64,000 nucleotides of DNA, taken from the NCBI RefSeq assembly GCF_010365285.1, contig NZ_CP048286.1, forward strand, positions 2,065,001 to 2,129,000. The letters are read 5' to 3'. The notes under the pieces were generated by a model that had not been told where the DNA came from, ran no database searches, and was given only the letters and a program-made list of their open reading frames with translations. This DNA comes from Paenibacillus rhizovicinus. Lineage in GTDB: Bacteria > Bacillota > Bacilli > Paenibacillales > Paenibacillaceae. Positions 50,792 to 59,742 of this stretch are shown here, in pieces. Both the position numbers and the translations under genes were made by a program. Every line of letters starts with the position of its first letter. Within the stretch, counting starts at the first letter, position 1.

Positions 50792-52462
50792 CTAGCGATC
50801 CCGGTACTCCTGCGGCGTCAGGCCAAAGTGCTTCTTGAACACTTTGGTGAAATACGTATTCTCGAACCCGATCAGACGCGCGACTTTGTATATTTTCTCG
50901 CTGGTTTGCTTCAGCATCGCCGCCGCTTTATCCATCCGCACCCGGTGCAAATATTCGGTCAGCGTCTCGTCGGTTTCCAGCTTGTAGATCTTGGACAGAT
51001 ACACCGGGTGAAGATGAACGTGATCGGCAAGCGTCTGTAAGGACACGTCATCCGACAGATGTTCGAAAATATAATGATGCACCTTGGCGATGATGGAAGC
51101 CCGCGCGGTGCGGATCTGCTTCTCCATGTCCGAGCGCATGATGCGCAGCACGCCTTCCGCCCAATGCTTCAGCTGCGCAAGCGAAGGATACTCGTCCTGC
51201 TTCGAGGCCGGCAGCTCCGGATGGCGGCTCAGCAAGCCGGCGAGCAGCCGCCCGTTCTTATGCGATACGTATGCGAACGAGGCGGATAAGCTGTGATACA
51301 CCTCCGCGACATGCTCCCGCGATTCGGCAAACTGGCGCTGCACCTCATCGAAGATCAGAGCCAGCTTCTCCTCGGCATCGTCCCATTTGCCCGCTTCGAG
51401 CAGCTGCATCAGATTCGGCGTGCGGTACAAATGATCGAGCGAACCGGTCTCGATCGACGCCACCTCGTCGCTCCCGCCTCCCATGGCGAACAGAATGCCT
51501 TGGTCGCTGCCCGCCCGATGGCGCATGAGCGTCAAATTCGTCTCGTGCAGCCCGCGAATGTCCGCGGGAAACCGGCCGGGCCTGCTGACGATGATGGAGA
51601 TTTTTCCTTTCAGGTAGGACAAGACGTTCTTCTGCAGTTGGTTGGCCAAGCGCTCCATTACGAGCTGTTCGTCCGTTAAGCGCTTCGGCACGGCTGCATT
51701 CGAAATCGCGACCGCCGCCGGCATATCGGTCTCGCCGGTTCGCAGCGGTTTCAGCGCCACCACGAGATAATCGTTCGGATCGGAAGTCATCCATGTGCAG
51801 AATTGCTTGCCGAAGATTTCCGCGGTCATATTGCCGATGGCGAATTCGAACAGACTGAGGCTGCCGGGGTCGTACGCCGCGAACCCTTCCTCGATGCGGA
51901 TGAGCATGAGAAACAACGCATCCCCTTCCGCGAACGGAATTTCAAGATGCTTCAGCTTCTCTTCCAGGCGGCTGCGGTCCGCATATTTGCCGATCAGCAA
52001 ATCGTACAGCGCATTGTTGCGGAGAAGCGGCAAATGCTCGCGCAGCGTCTCCTTCATCTTCTGAGCGGAATTGACGCCGTCCCATTCCTGCCGCAGCCGC
52101 TCCTGAATCTTGCGCACCGTCCGCATCACCGTATCTCCGCTAACCGGCTTCAGCAGAAAATCCTCCGCCTCGGCCCTGATCGCATCCTGCGCATACTGAA
52201 ACTCCCCGTGTCCGGACAAAATGACCGTCTTCACGCCGCTCCAGCGGCGCTTGATTTCCTGAATCAGCTCCAGCCCGCTCATGCCAGGCATGCGAATATC
52301 GGAAATGACGATATCGATCGGATGCCGCTTCAGAATTTCCAGCGCCTCGAACCCGTTCTCCGCCCGGTAGATGTTCTCCACATCCAGTTCCCGCCAAGGA
52401 ATCGTTAGCTCCAGGCCGTCCAGCACGGATAGTTCATCGTCCACGATCAGAAGCTGAAACAT
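50792..52462 (-). CDS. YesN/AraC-type response regulator
   Basis: Response regulator of 556 aa. Phospho-acceptor D55 in DIVISDIRMPG and Lys in FLLKPVSGDTV. Long middle domain. AraC-type C-terminus: LQTLADHVHLHPVYLSKIYK and IYKVARLIGFENTYFTKVFK. Third gene after a binding lipoprotein and a kinase; gap to the kinase is 37 nt. It probably activates transport or lyase genes in response to the bound sugar (inference). Confidence 0.94.
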   Translation of the reverse strand: MFQLLIVDDELSVLDGLELTIPWRELDVENIYRAENGFEALEILKRHPIDIVISDIRMPGMSGLELIQEIKRRWSGVKTVILSGHGEFQYAQDAIRAEAEDFLLKPVSGDTVMRTVRKIQERLRQEWDGVNSAQKMKETLREHLPLLRNNALYDLLIGKYADRSRLEEKLKHLEIPFAEGDALFLMLIRIEEGFAAYDPGSLSLFEFAIGNMTAEIFGKQFCTWMTSDPNDYLVVALKPLRTGETDMPAAVAISNAAVPKRLTDEQLVMERLANQLQKNVLSYLKGKISIIVSRPGRFPADIRGLHETNLTLMRHRAGSDQGILFAMGGGSDEVASIETGSLDHLYRTPNLMQLLEAGKWDDAEEKLALIFDEVQRQFAESREHVAEVYHSLSASFAYVSHKNGRLLAGLLSRHPELPASKQDEYPSLAQLKHWAEGVLRIMRSDMEKQIRTARASIIAKVHHYIFEHLSDDVSLQTLADHVHLHPVYLSKIYKLETDETLTEYLHRVRMDKAAAMLKQTSEKIYKVARLIGFENTYFTKVFKKHFGLTPQEYRDR

Positions 52463-52499
52463 GACTCATTCCTCCTCGTGCTAGATTTCGTTACATCGT

Positions 52500-54224
52500 T
52501 TACGCGTACTTCCAAGTCAGCACGACCCGCAGGCCGCCCGATTCCGCGTGTTCATACGTTACGCCGGCACCCGCGCCGAATTTAAGCATCAGCCGCTGGT
52601 TGACGTTCCAAACGCCGTACCCGGTTCCGCTCGTGACCGGTTCCGACAGCCTGCGGGTCAGCTCCGCCATCCGTTCCGCCGTCAGCCCGACGCCGCTGTC
52701 TTCAACGGCAATTCTCGCCGTGCTTCCCGTCAGACTGCCCGTAATCCGGATCTCGCCGCCGCCGAGCTTCGGCTCGATGCCATGGATGACGGAGTTCTCC
52801 ACGATCGGCTGGAGCAGCAGACGGGGAATTTCCAGCTCGTGCATCGCCTCCGGAATATCGATGACGAATTGAATCCGGCGCATCCGCAAGGTCTGTATGT
52901 TCAAGTAATTCTCGATCAAGCCGATCTCTTCCGACAGCGTGGCGTCCGATCGCTCCAGACGGGTCGTGTATTTGAAATAATCGCCGAGGCTGACCGCCAT
53001 CTGCTCTGCCGCCTCGTCCTTGCCCAGCCGGACCATATTGACGATAAAATACAGGCAGTTATAGAGAAAATGTGGATTGATTTGCGATTGGAGCTGCTTG
53101 AACTGCGCATCCCGGGCGGTTAACTGCTCGCGATACACGTGCTGGATCAAATCCCCGATCTGAGACGACATTTCGTTAAACCGTTGGAACAAAAACTCGA
53201 ATTCCGTCCCGGACCGGATTTCGATGCGTGCCGAGAAATCGCCGCGTTTGATTCGCTGCAAGCTGCGCATCAGCTCCTTCATCGGAATTTGCACATTGCG
53301 GTACAGCAGGAATACGGCGGCAATAGCCAATAAGAGCAGCAGGCCGCTGGAGATGTAGAACATCCGGTTGCTCGTCTTGATAGGACGGAGCACCTGCTCC
53401 ATCGGAACGTAATCGACGAGCGTCCAGCCAAGGGCCGCGTTGCGGATGCTGTTGACCAGATACGAGCGGCCGCCGATATCGAATTGGAACGAGAGCTGAT
53501 CCTGCGCCGGCCGGTTCGACAGCTCGCGCATGACATCGTAGGCCAGCCCTTGGTCCACCGTGCTGTTGGCGATGAGCCCGTTCTTGCCGTCGGACAGAAA
53601 CGGATCGCTTCTTCCCGCTCCCTTGTATTCGTCCAGCATCCGGACGAGATTGGAGCTCGAGAACCGGATTTCCACGATATTGTTCGCCTGCAGCGGATTC
53701 GCGTAAGCCGAGTAAGGACTGACGGCGTAATAATAGAAATCGTAACCGCTGCCGATTGCTCCCGACTTCGGCCACGCTTTCCATAGCTTGTCGACCCGGT
53801 TCGCAATATAGCGGCCGTCGAAAGCGATTTCAGGACCAGGCGAAACGACTTGCCCGCTCGCGGGGAAATAGACGGCCAGGTCGGTCGGCCATTCCGTCGT
53901 ATTGCTCTGCACGGCGATCCGCTCCTGCAGTTCGCTCTTGAACTGGAGCATGTCGAAATGCGATTTGAAGCTGTCCGGCGAGTTGAGCGTAGCGAGCGAC
54001 GGATCGCCGCTGAGGCGCATTGCGCTAAGCGACAAGTGGATCACTTGCGTATTGAGCCGATTTTGCAAGTACGTCAGGCGACTGATCAACGATTTGCGAA
54101 TTTCATCCTTGACGACGTTCTCCGAGACGCGATTGGAATAGCTGTAAAGCATCAGGATGGGCACGAGCAGCAGCAGGATAACGAGCGCGATTTTGTGGAA
54201 GATGGTCAGGCGCATCGGATTCAT
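52500..54224 (-). CDS. YesM-family sensor histidine kinase
   Basis: Membrane kinase of 574 aa. Start ATG 54224 overlaps the stop of the upstream binding-protein gene by 4 nt (ATGA). Helix 1 is near residues 9-27, helix 2 near 288-308. HAMP follows (NVQIPMKELMRSLQRIKRGD). Phospho-acceptor H385 in QINPHFLYNC. ATP-binding motifs are VIHGIEPKLGGGE, VEDSGVGLT and GTGYGVWNVNQRL. Coupling to a binding lipoprotein gene suggests that protein delivers the signal. Confidence 0.94.
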   Translation of the reverse strand: MNPMRLTIFHKIALVILLLLVPILMLYSYSNRVSENVVKDEIRKSLISRLTYLQNRLNTQVIHLSLSAMRLSGDPSLATLNSPDSFKSHFDMLQFKSELQERIAVQSNTTEWPTDLAVYFPASGQVVSPGPEIAFDGRYIANRVDKLWKAWPKSGAIGSGYDFYYYAVSPYSAYANPLQANNIVEIRFSSSNLVRMLDEYKGAGRSDPFLSDGKNGLIANSTVDQGLAYDVMRELSNRPAQDQLSFQFDIGGRSYLVNSIRNAALGWTLVDYVPMEQVLRPIKTSNRMFYISSGLLLLLAIAAVFLLYRNVQIPMKELMRSLQRIKRGDFSARIEIRSGTEFEFLFQRFNEMSSQIGDLIQHVYREQLTARDAQFKQLQSQINPHFLYNCLYFIVNMVRLGKDEAAEQMAVSLGDYFKYTTRLERSDATLSEEIGLIENYLNIQTLRMRRIQFVIDIPEAMHELEIPRLLLQPIVENSVIHGIEPKLGGGEIRITGSLTGSTARIAVEDSGVGLTAERMAELTRRLSEPVTSGTGYGVWNVNQRLMLKFGAGAGVTYEHAESGGLRVVLTWKYA

Positions 54225-55930
54225 TTGTCCCCGCTCGACGTTTCCGTGACGGATTTGTACCACTGTCTGACTTCGCTCGTGATTTGGGCGCCGCCCGACT
54301 CGTACCAGTTGTTCACGAAATCGTCGAAGGCGCTGAGCGGAACGTCGCCGTACATAATCTTCGTGAACGCGGTCTGCTCCATCTTGGCCAGATTCTGCCA
54401 CTTGTCCTTCATCGTAGGTGTCGGCGCGCCCGTAAACAATTCGTCGATCGTATGCTCGTGCTGGCTGACGACGATGCTGGCTGCCTCCATCTGGTTCATC
54501 GAACTGTGGCTCAGCAATTTCTCGAACGGCGTCGTCGGTTTCTTGCCGTTATAGAGCTCGGCAAGCGTCGGAATGAATGCCGATGGGATACGCGGCGGCA
54601 TCGTCGGGAAATATTTCAGCGGATCCACATACCCGCCGGGAATGCGGTCCGACTCGTAAACCGGCTGCCCGTCGATCATGGCATAGTCGTAGCCGTTCGC
54701 GAACCCGTATTGGAACTCGTCGCCTTCCTTCGGGTCGTTAAGCTGATCGTAGAGATAGTTTTCCATTGTAAAGTAAATTTCGGGATGCTTCATGTTCTTG
54801 CTGATCAGCGTTACCATCGTGTGGGTGCCTTCGCTCTTCTGCATCAGCTTGCCGCCCGGTCCGGTCGGCAGCGGGTACGGCTTGACGACGGCGTTCGGCG
54901 ACAGCTTCTTCACATCCTGAAGCGGCCAGTCGTACAGCCAGGTCGGTCCCATGGCCATCCCCGCCTTGCCGGAGACGAACAGCTCCGCGGCCTTCATCTC
55001 GTCATGGAGCGCCACTTCTTGATGGAAATAGCCTTTGCCGATCCATTCCTTGAACTTCGCCAGCGCTCCTTTGATCTCCGGGCGTACGGAGCCGTAGACG
55101 ATATTGCCAAGCTCGTCTCTCTCCCAGGTTTGGGGGATGGCCCCGAAGGCGCCGAACAGCGGTCCGGCACCGATCCAGGCGTTATAATTCGAACGAAGCG
55201 ATAGCGCTAAACCGTACGTATCTTTCTCACCGTTCCCGTCGGGATCCTCATTGACGAAGGCATCCATCACCCGTTCCAGTTCATCGATCGTGGACGGAGC
55301 GCGCAAATGCAGCTTATCGAGCCAGTCCTGGCGGATCCAGAGCGCGTCGTCATGCTGCATCGTATATTGAATGCTGGGGATGCCGTAGGGTTTGCCGTTC
55401 CTAATATAGGGCAGCCAGGCGCCGGGCGCTTCGTCCATCGCCTTCTTGTACGTGTCGGAGGCGTAGTCATCGAATAATTCGCCTACCGCCCGGAATTTGC
55501 CGGAGTCGATCAGATCCTGGGCCAGCTCCCCTGACACCTCCAAGACGTCGGGAAGCGGCTCGTTAGCCGTGAGCGCCAGCATCAGCTTCGTCCGGTAGGC
55601 GTCGTTCGTTGTCGGCGTCGTCCACAAATAACGAATGTTGATGCCCAGCCGCTCCTTCGCCCATCGGGTGAATACATTATCTTCGATCGTTTCGCCGTTC
55701 TTGAATTTCACCGAATCGTCGAGCGATTTGACGACCGTCATCGTCACTTCGGGCTTGTATTTGCCGTCTTTCATCGCGAGCTTCCCAGGCGCGTCTTCGG
55801 CATTGCTGCCGCCGCCGTCCGCTGCGATGCCGCCCGGTCCTTCCGTTTCCTGGCTGCAAGCCGCGGTCGCTCCCGTCAGCAGCAGGGCAAGCATCACGGA
55901 CACGAATGGTCTTCTCCAGTCAGCCTTCAT
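54221..55930 (-). CDS. Extracellular solute-binding lipoprotein coupled to a sensor kinase
   Basis: Lipoprotein of 569 aa, large like the LplA/YtcQ-type binding proteins. Lipobox TAAC with C25, then a Gly/Ala-rich linker. VTMTVVKSLDDSVKFKNGET and IRYLWTTPTTNDAYRTKLML open the binding domain; DLQDVKKLSPNAVVKPYPLP-type segments and a long C-terminal half are typical. ATG at 55930 is used (GAAGGGGG site). No permease gene is adjacent. Translation is coupled to the kinase, so a sensory role is likely. A heparinase-family lyase gene is divergent. Confidence 0.88.
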   Translation of the reverse strand: MKADWRRPFVSVMLALLLTGATAACSQETEGPGGIAADGGGSNAEDAPGKLAMKDGKYKPEVTMTVVKSLDDSVKFKNGETIEDNVFTRWAKERLGINIRYLWTTPTTNDAYRTKLMLALTANEPLPDVLEVSGELAQDLIDSGKFRAVGELFDDYASDTYKKAMDEAPGAWLPYIRNGKPYGIPSIQYTMQHDDALWIRQDWLDKLHLRAPSTIDELERVMDAFVNEDPDGNGEKDTYGLALSLRSNYNAWIGAGPLFGAFGAIPQTWERDELGNIVYGSVRPEIKGALAKFKEWIGKGYFHQEVALHDEMKAAELFVSGKAGMAMGPTWLYDWPLQDVKKLSPNAVVKPYPLPTGPGGKLMQKSEGTHTMVTLISKNMKHPEIYFTMENYLYDQLNDPKEGDEFQYGFANGYDYAMIDGQPVYESDRIPGGYVDPLKYFPTMPPRIPSAFIPTLAELYNGKKPTTPFEKLLSHSSMNQMEAASIVVSQHEHTIDELFTGAPTPTMKDKWQNLAKMEQTAFTKIMYGDVPLSAFDDFVNNWYESGGAQITSEVRQWYKSVTETSSGDK

Positions 55931-56263
55931 TTCGGTTCCCCCTTCGAAATTACCGTAACCTTCCATTATGCGGGTGATGGTTGCAATCAAGAACCTCTGG
56001 AATCGAGCCGGGGCTTCTTTCTCTTCGTCATTCGCCAGGTAAAAAAATGTAATTATCCCCATTATCAAGGAAGCCTCCTGGACAACATATTGCAAAATTT
56101 CAATCTTTATTGTCTTTCCTTAGCTTCTTTCACCTCCCGGCGCAGTCCGCGTTCAACCGCGTAAAGTGGATATCAAATGACAACGGAAGATAAAATATTC
56201 GTCTATCTCCCCGTCTCCTCCTCCGCTATAATTCATTCCAAACCTAATTAAGGAGGCTGCTTC
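55931..56263. promoter_or_regulatory. Divergent promoter region of the sensory operon and lyase gene
   Basis: Gap of 333 bp without a gene. A -10-like TATAAT at 56227-56232 and AAGGAGG at 56250-56256 serve the lyase gene. On the minus strand two GATAAT-like words near 56055-56070 could be part of the sensory-operon promoter; no clear -35 was found. No obvious long palindrome. Confidence 0.5.
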
Positions 56264-58147
56264 ATGCTATCCCAGAAATTCGACGGGCTTGTTGCGCAGG
56301 GCGTGCTTCTTGCTCCAGCGGCATTCAGCCCCATTCCTTCGGCGCAGGACCGGGAGCGATGGTCGAGCGTTCCGGAAGCCTTATCCGAGAAGTGGATCCA
56401 ATTCGCGGCTTTGCACGGCGACTATAGCTGGCCCTCATTGCCGGCGGCCAAATACGCGGCGTTCAAGCGCGAAGGCGATCTGCTCGCCTACTTGAACCTG
56501 CACTGGGAGCGCAGAAGCATTCTGGGCGCTTACGTGCTGGCCGAATGTTTGGAAGGCCAAGGACGCTACCTGGACCGCATCCTGGACGGGATATTCGCAA
56601 TCTGCGAAGAAACGACCTGGGTCGTGCCGCATCACAATTCGCATATCAGGCACAACGAGCAGGAGATATTGCACGATAACGCCGACCATGAAGTGGAGCT
56701 GGCCAGTTCCCAGACCGGCGCGCTGCTGGCATGGACCTGGTACCTGCTCGGCGAGCGGCTGGACGGCATAAGCGTGCGCATCGGCGAACGCATCCGGCGC
56801 GAGGTGCGCGAACGGCTCGTTCGTCCGTATCTGGATCGGGACGATTACTGGTGGATGGGTTTTGCGAAAGCCGCCCACGTCAACAACTGGAATCCGTGGT
56901 GCAACAACAACATGCTGCCCGTGTTTCTGCTGCTGGAGGATGATCCCGAGACGAGAAACCAGGGAATCCGCAAAATCATGCGCAGCCTCGACGAGTTTCT
57001 GAAACGTTATCCGCAGGACGGCTGCTGCGAAGAAGGACCTATGTATTGGGGAGCTTCCGGAGGCGGCTTGTTCCAATGCCTGGACATGCTGTACATGGCT
57101 TCGGGCGGCGCCATTGACATCTTCGATGAACCGCTCGTGCAGGATATCGGCCGGTTTATATACAAGGTGCATATCGACGGCAATTATTTCGTCGATTTCG
57201 CGGACGGCGATGCCAAGGTTTCCGTCGGCGTCGCGCCGCTCGGCTTCGGACAGCGGATCGGCGATGCCCGCCTGGAGAACCTTGGCCGCATGGCCGAGCC
57301 CGCCGTGCCGCGGCTGCTTAACTGGTTCGGCGCCTATCCGGCCTTGTCCGAATTGTTTACGCCGGCGGACAAGCCGGCATCGGCAGCGCCTGCTTCGGCG
57401 GTACCGGCATCCCATGTGCGGGAAGCTTGGCTGCCGTACAGCCAAGTCTTGACGGCGCGCGAGACGGACGGCACGGCCGAAGGACTGTTCATCGCGGCCA
57501 AAGGCGGAAGCAACCACGAACCGCATAACCATAACGATGTCGGCAATTTTATCGTTTATGCGGACGGGCGGCCCGTCTTGATCGATCTGGGCACGGAGAA
57601 TTACAAAGCGCAGACCTTCAGTGCCGAACGCTATGAATTGTGGTATTTGAAATCGTCCTATCACAATCTCCCTACCATCGACGGGATCGTTCAACGGGCC
57701 GGCGAGGCGTACCGCGCAAGCGGCGTTTCCAGCAGATTGACCGACGAGACGGCCGAGCTTGCGCTCGACATTGCCGGCGCTTATCCGGCGGAAGCCGGCA
57801 TCGCTTCCTGGCGGCGTACTTGCAGGCTCGTTCGGGGATCCGGCGCCCGCGTGGAAATCATCGATGATTACGCGTTCGAGCAGGAGCCCGGCGGAATCGA
57901 CTACAGCCTGATAACCCCTTGCCGTCCGGATCTGTCGGAGCCGGGTCGAATCGAGCTTGGCTATGCGGATCATAAACGCGTCGTTATCGCGTACGATGCC
58001 GCCCTCGAAGCCCGCAGCGAAGTCATCGTACTGGAGGACGATCGCTTGAAGGGCAACTGGGGCGAACAGGTCTATCGCGTCGTGCTGTCCGAGAGAACCC
58101 CTGGCCGAAACGGCGTCCGCGCCTTGACGATGACGATTGAGAAGTAG
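56264..58147 (+). CDS. Heparinase II/III-family polysaccharide lyase-like protein
   Basis: Protein of 627 aa with an N-terminal (alpha/alpha) toroid and a C-terminal beta-sheet domain. The toroid part has VNNWNPWCNNNMLPVFLLLE and CCEEGPMYWGASGGGLFQCL. The heparinase II/III core follows in AAKGGSNHEPHNHNDVGNFI with VLIDLGTENYKAQTFSAERY. No signal peptide, so it likely acts in the cytosol on imported uronic-acid oligosaccharides. It is divergent from the binding-protein/kinase/regulator operon, a likely regulator. Substrate (alginate, heparin-like, or another uronide) not decided. Confidence 0.9.
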   Translation: MLSQKFDGLVAQGVLLAPAAFSPIPSAQDRERWSSVPEALSEKWIQFAALHGDYSWPSLPAAKYAAFKREGDLLAYLNLHWERRSILGAYVLAECLEGQGRYLDRILDGIFAICEETTWVVPHHNSHIRHNEQEILHDNADHEVELASSQTGALLAWTWYLLGERLDGISVRIGERIRREVRERLVRPYLDRDDYWWMGFAKAAHVNNWNPWCNNNMLPVFLLLEDDPETRNQGIRKIMRSLDEFLKRYPQDGCCEEGPMYWGASGGGLFQCLDMLYMASGGAIDIFDEPLVQDIGRFIYKVHIDGNYFVDFADGDAKVSVGVAPLGFGQRIGDARLENLGRMAEPAVPRLLNWFGAYPALSELFTPADKPASAAPASAVPASHVREAWLPYSQVLTARETDGTAEGLFIAAKGGSNHEPHNHNDVGNFIVYADGRPVLIDLGTENYKAQTFSAERYELWYLKSSYHNLPTIDGIVQRAGEAYRASGVSSRLTDETAELALDIAGAYPAEAGIASWRRTCRLVRGSGARVEIIDDYAFEQEPGGIDYSLITPCRPDLSEPGRIELGYADHKRVVIAYDAALEARSEVIVLEDDRLKGNWGEQVYRVVLSERTPGRNGVRALTMTIEK

Positions 58148-58216
58148 CCGCCTCCGCAGCGGTTACGGTCGGTTTGTTGCCGGTCAACGCACGCGAGTGC
58201 CGGCTGTTAAAATGAC

Positions 58217-58262
58217 AAGAACCTCAGGTTCCGCTAAAGCAGCGGATGCCTGAGGTTCTTTC
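58217..58262 (+). terminator. Rho-independent terminator after the lyase gene
   Basis: AAGAACCTCAGG/CCTGAGGTTCTT stem with an inner TCCGCT/AGCGGA pairing, then TT. Confidence 0.92.
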
Positions 58263-58357
58263 GCGTAGTTCAAGGGCGGCGCCTGGTTGCCGCTGATAGA
58301 AAAGGGTCAACAGACCTGCGGAGCAGGCCTCTTAGAAACATAATTCAGAGCGATTTG

Positions 58358-58738
58358 TTATCCACGTGAACCATTGCTGCCGCGCGAGCCGTTGCTGCCG
58401 CGCGAGCCGTTGCTGCCGCGCGAGCCGTTGCTGCCACGCGAGCCATTGCTGCCGCGCGAACCGTTGCTGCCGCGCGAGCCGTTGCTGCCTTGCGGGTCAT
58501 CTCTTCCTGGCTGGCCGCCGCCGCTTTGCGGGTCGGTTCTTCCTGGCGCGCCGCCGGTGCCGCGCGAGCCGTTGCTGCCGTTCGAGCCATTGCTGCCTTG
58601 CCATTGCCACCAGCCATCACTATTGTTATACCATCCGCTGTTGCCATACGCAGCCTGGTTACCACGCGAGCCGTGACTGCTGCGCGAACCTTTGCTGCCA
58701 TGCGAGCCTTTGCTGCCCTGCGAATCGTTACAAGCCAT
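58358..58738 (-). CDS. Collagen-like Gly-X-Y repeat protein
   Basis: Low-complexity product of 126 aa from ATG 58738 (AGGGAG 9 nt upstream). The sequence starts MACNDSQGSKGSHGSKGSR and then keeps glycine at every third position for most of its length. The C-terminal third is a run of GSNGSR hexapeptides. A central Trp/Tyr segment (WYNNSDGWWQWQ) interrupts it. Gly-X-Y with few prolines is seen in bacterial collagen-like spore-surface and exosporium proteins; that role is an inference here. The single Cys at residue 3 could crosslink. The DNA is an 18-bp tandem repeat, so length may vary between strains. Confidence 0.75.
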   Translation of the reverse strand: MACNDSQGSKGSHGSKGSRSSHGSRGNQAAYGNSGWYNNSDGWWQWQGSNGSNGSNGSRGTGGAPGRTDPQSGGGQPGRDDPQGSNGSRGSNGSRGSNGSRGSNGSRGSNGSRGSNGSRGSNGSRG

Positions 58739-58998
58739 ACCAATCAACTCCCTGTCTTGGACTCTCTATAAAATATGCAGCAAATCTATCGAATGCTATT
58801 CCTGCCGGCATATTTACTAGAGAAAGGGCTAAGTGGAGGCGCATGAACAGGGTCTGGGTTGTCACCAGGGCATATCGCAGGATATTTTTTACAATTCACG
58901 GTGCCAATCGGACGATCTTGCTGTACACTTCTACTAGGAATTTCGATAGTTTGTGGCTTCTATTGCAATGTAGTTCATGTTGAAACGGGGATCCCTGC

Positions 58999-59393
58999 AT
59001 GAGTAAACTTTATTTTTATGGCATTCTTGCCGTCATTGGCCTATTCGCTCTTTTCTACTTAATCGTGAAGGTTAAGGGACAGAACCTCAAAACAATTCGG
59101 ATCGAATCATCATCCAGAGCATCGGAAACGAATCAGATCATTTTGTACATGCTTTAAGCGAATTATATGGAATTGAAGGCACTTCTTCTAGGATGAAACA
59201 AGAAATTACGTTCACCAGCGTCGTTCTCGAAGGTAACAGCAAGTCCTCCAAGATTAAACTTTTCTATAATGATGAAACTGAAGAGAATTATGCCGAGTGC
59301 TACCTCAATATTGATCTCCCTAACAAGAAAGTCGAATGGTTCGAGAAGGATCCGGAGTATCGTGAAGCATTATTGCGTGCGTTATCAGCGTAA
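58999..59393 (+). pseudogene. Small membrane-protein gene split by a one-base frameshift
   Basis: ATG 58999 opens a frame with one membrane helix (YFYGILAVIGLFALFYLIV) that stops at 59157 after 52 codons. A second frame is open from 59076 to 59393 and reads as a continuation. If one A is added to the AAAA run at 59089-59092, the two join as ...GQNLKNNSDRIIIQSIGN... into a 131-aa protein ending RREALLRALSA-like (REALLRALSA). The second half is acidic and soluble, with KIKLFYNDETEENYAECYLN. It may be a real pseudogene, a sequencing error, or a gene using slippage at the A run. Family not recognised. It is more A+T-rich than neighbours. Confidence 0.65.
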
Positions 59394-59533
59394 CGAATCC
59401 CAGCAGCCTTATACGCGTTAAAAACGGTCATTTCGAGCGCTATCGAATCCTAATGACGCTATCTGCTTCATTCTAACCGATTCTCGCCTATTTTCACGTT
59501 CTTCCGCATCCATAAGCGCTCCTGGATTCGTTA
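59391..59533. repeat. TAACGAATC palindrome family, copy 2
   Basis: TAACGAATCC (59391-59400) and GGATTCGTTA (59524-59533) are perfect inverted repeats; the TAA is also the stop codon of the preceding gene. An inner partner TATCGAATCC (59441-59450) starts the unit that resembles 5866-5948 (shared CGAATCCTARTG and TGGATTCGTTAGC). Confidence 0.85.
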
Positions 59534-59742
59534 GCCTGGGAACTGCTGCAGAAACGCCAGAATAACGCCATCTGAGTTCGTTACGTTCTATAGCTCGGCA
59601 AAATAACATTCTCCATAGGCCGCATCGTGAAGCGTCACCCTCTGATTCAGGTAGAATATTTTCCGGCAGTTGAAAGAGGACCTCATCCACGTATCCGTGG
59701 AATTGAGGTCCTCTTTCTTGCGCCTGCAGGCGGCTGGTAATT
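59394..59742. other. Gap with palindromic repeat and terminator
   Basis: 349 bp between convergent genes with no credible gene. It holds most of the TAACGAATC repeat, a further GAGTTCGTTACG word at 59574-59585, and a strong terminator (59672-59717). Confidence 0.8.
59672..59717 (-). terminator. Terminator after the GH42 gene
   Basis: GAAAGAGGACCTCA/TGAGGTCCTCTTTC stem with an inner CCACG/CGTGG pairing, 26 nt beyond the GH42 stop. T-rich on both sides. Confidence 0.92.

Noticed and set aside
58374..58676. Plus-strand Leu/Pro/Arg-rich frame over the collagen-like gene
   Set aside because: It is the complement of the 18-bp repeat and lacks a ribosome site; the minus-strand frame has a good one and keeps Gly-X-Y.
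59418..59690. 90-codon minus-strand frame in the gap after the frameshifted gene
   Set aside because: It runs through the palindromic repeat and ends in a terminator region; no ribosome site or family pattern.
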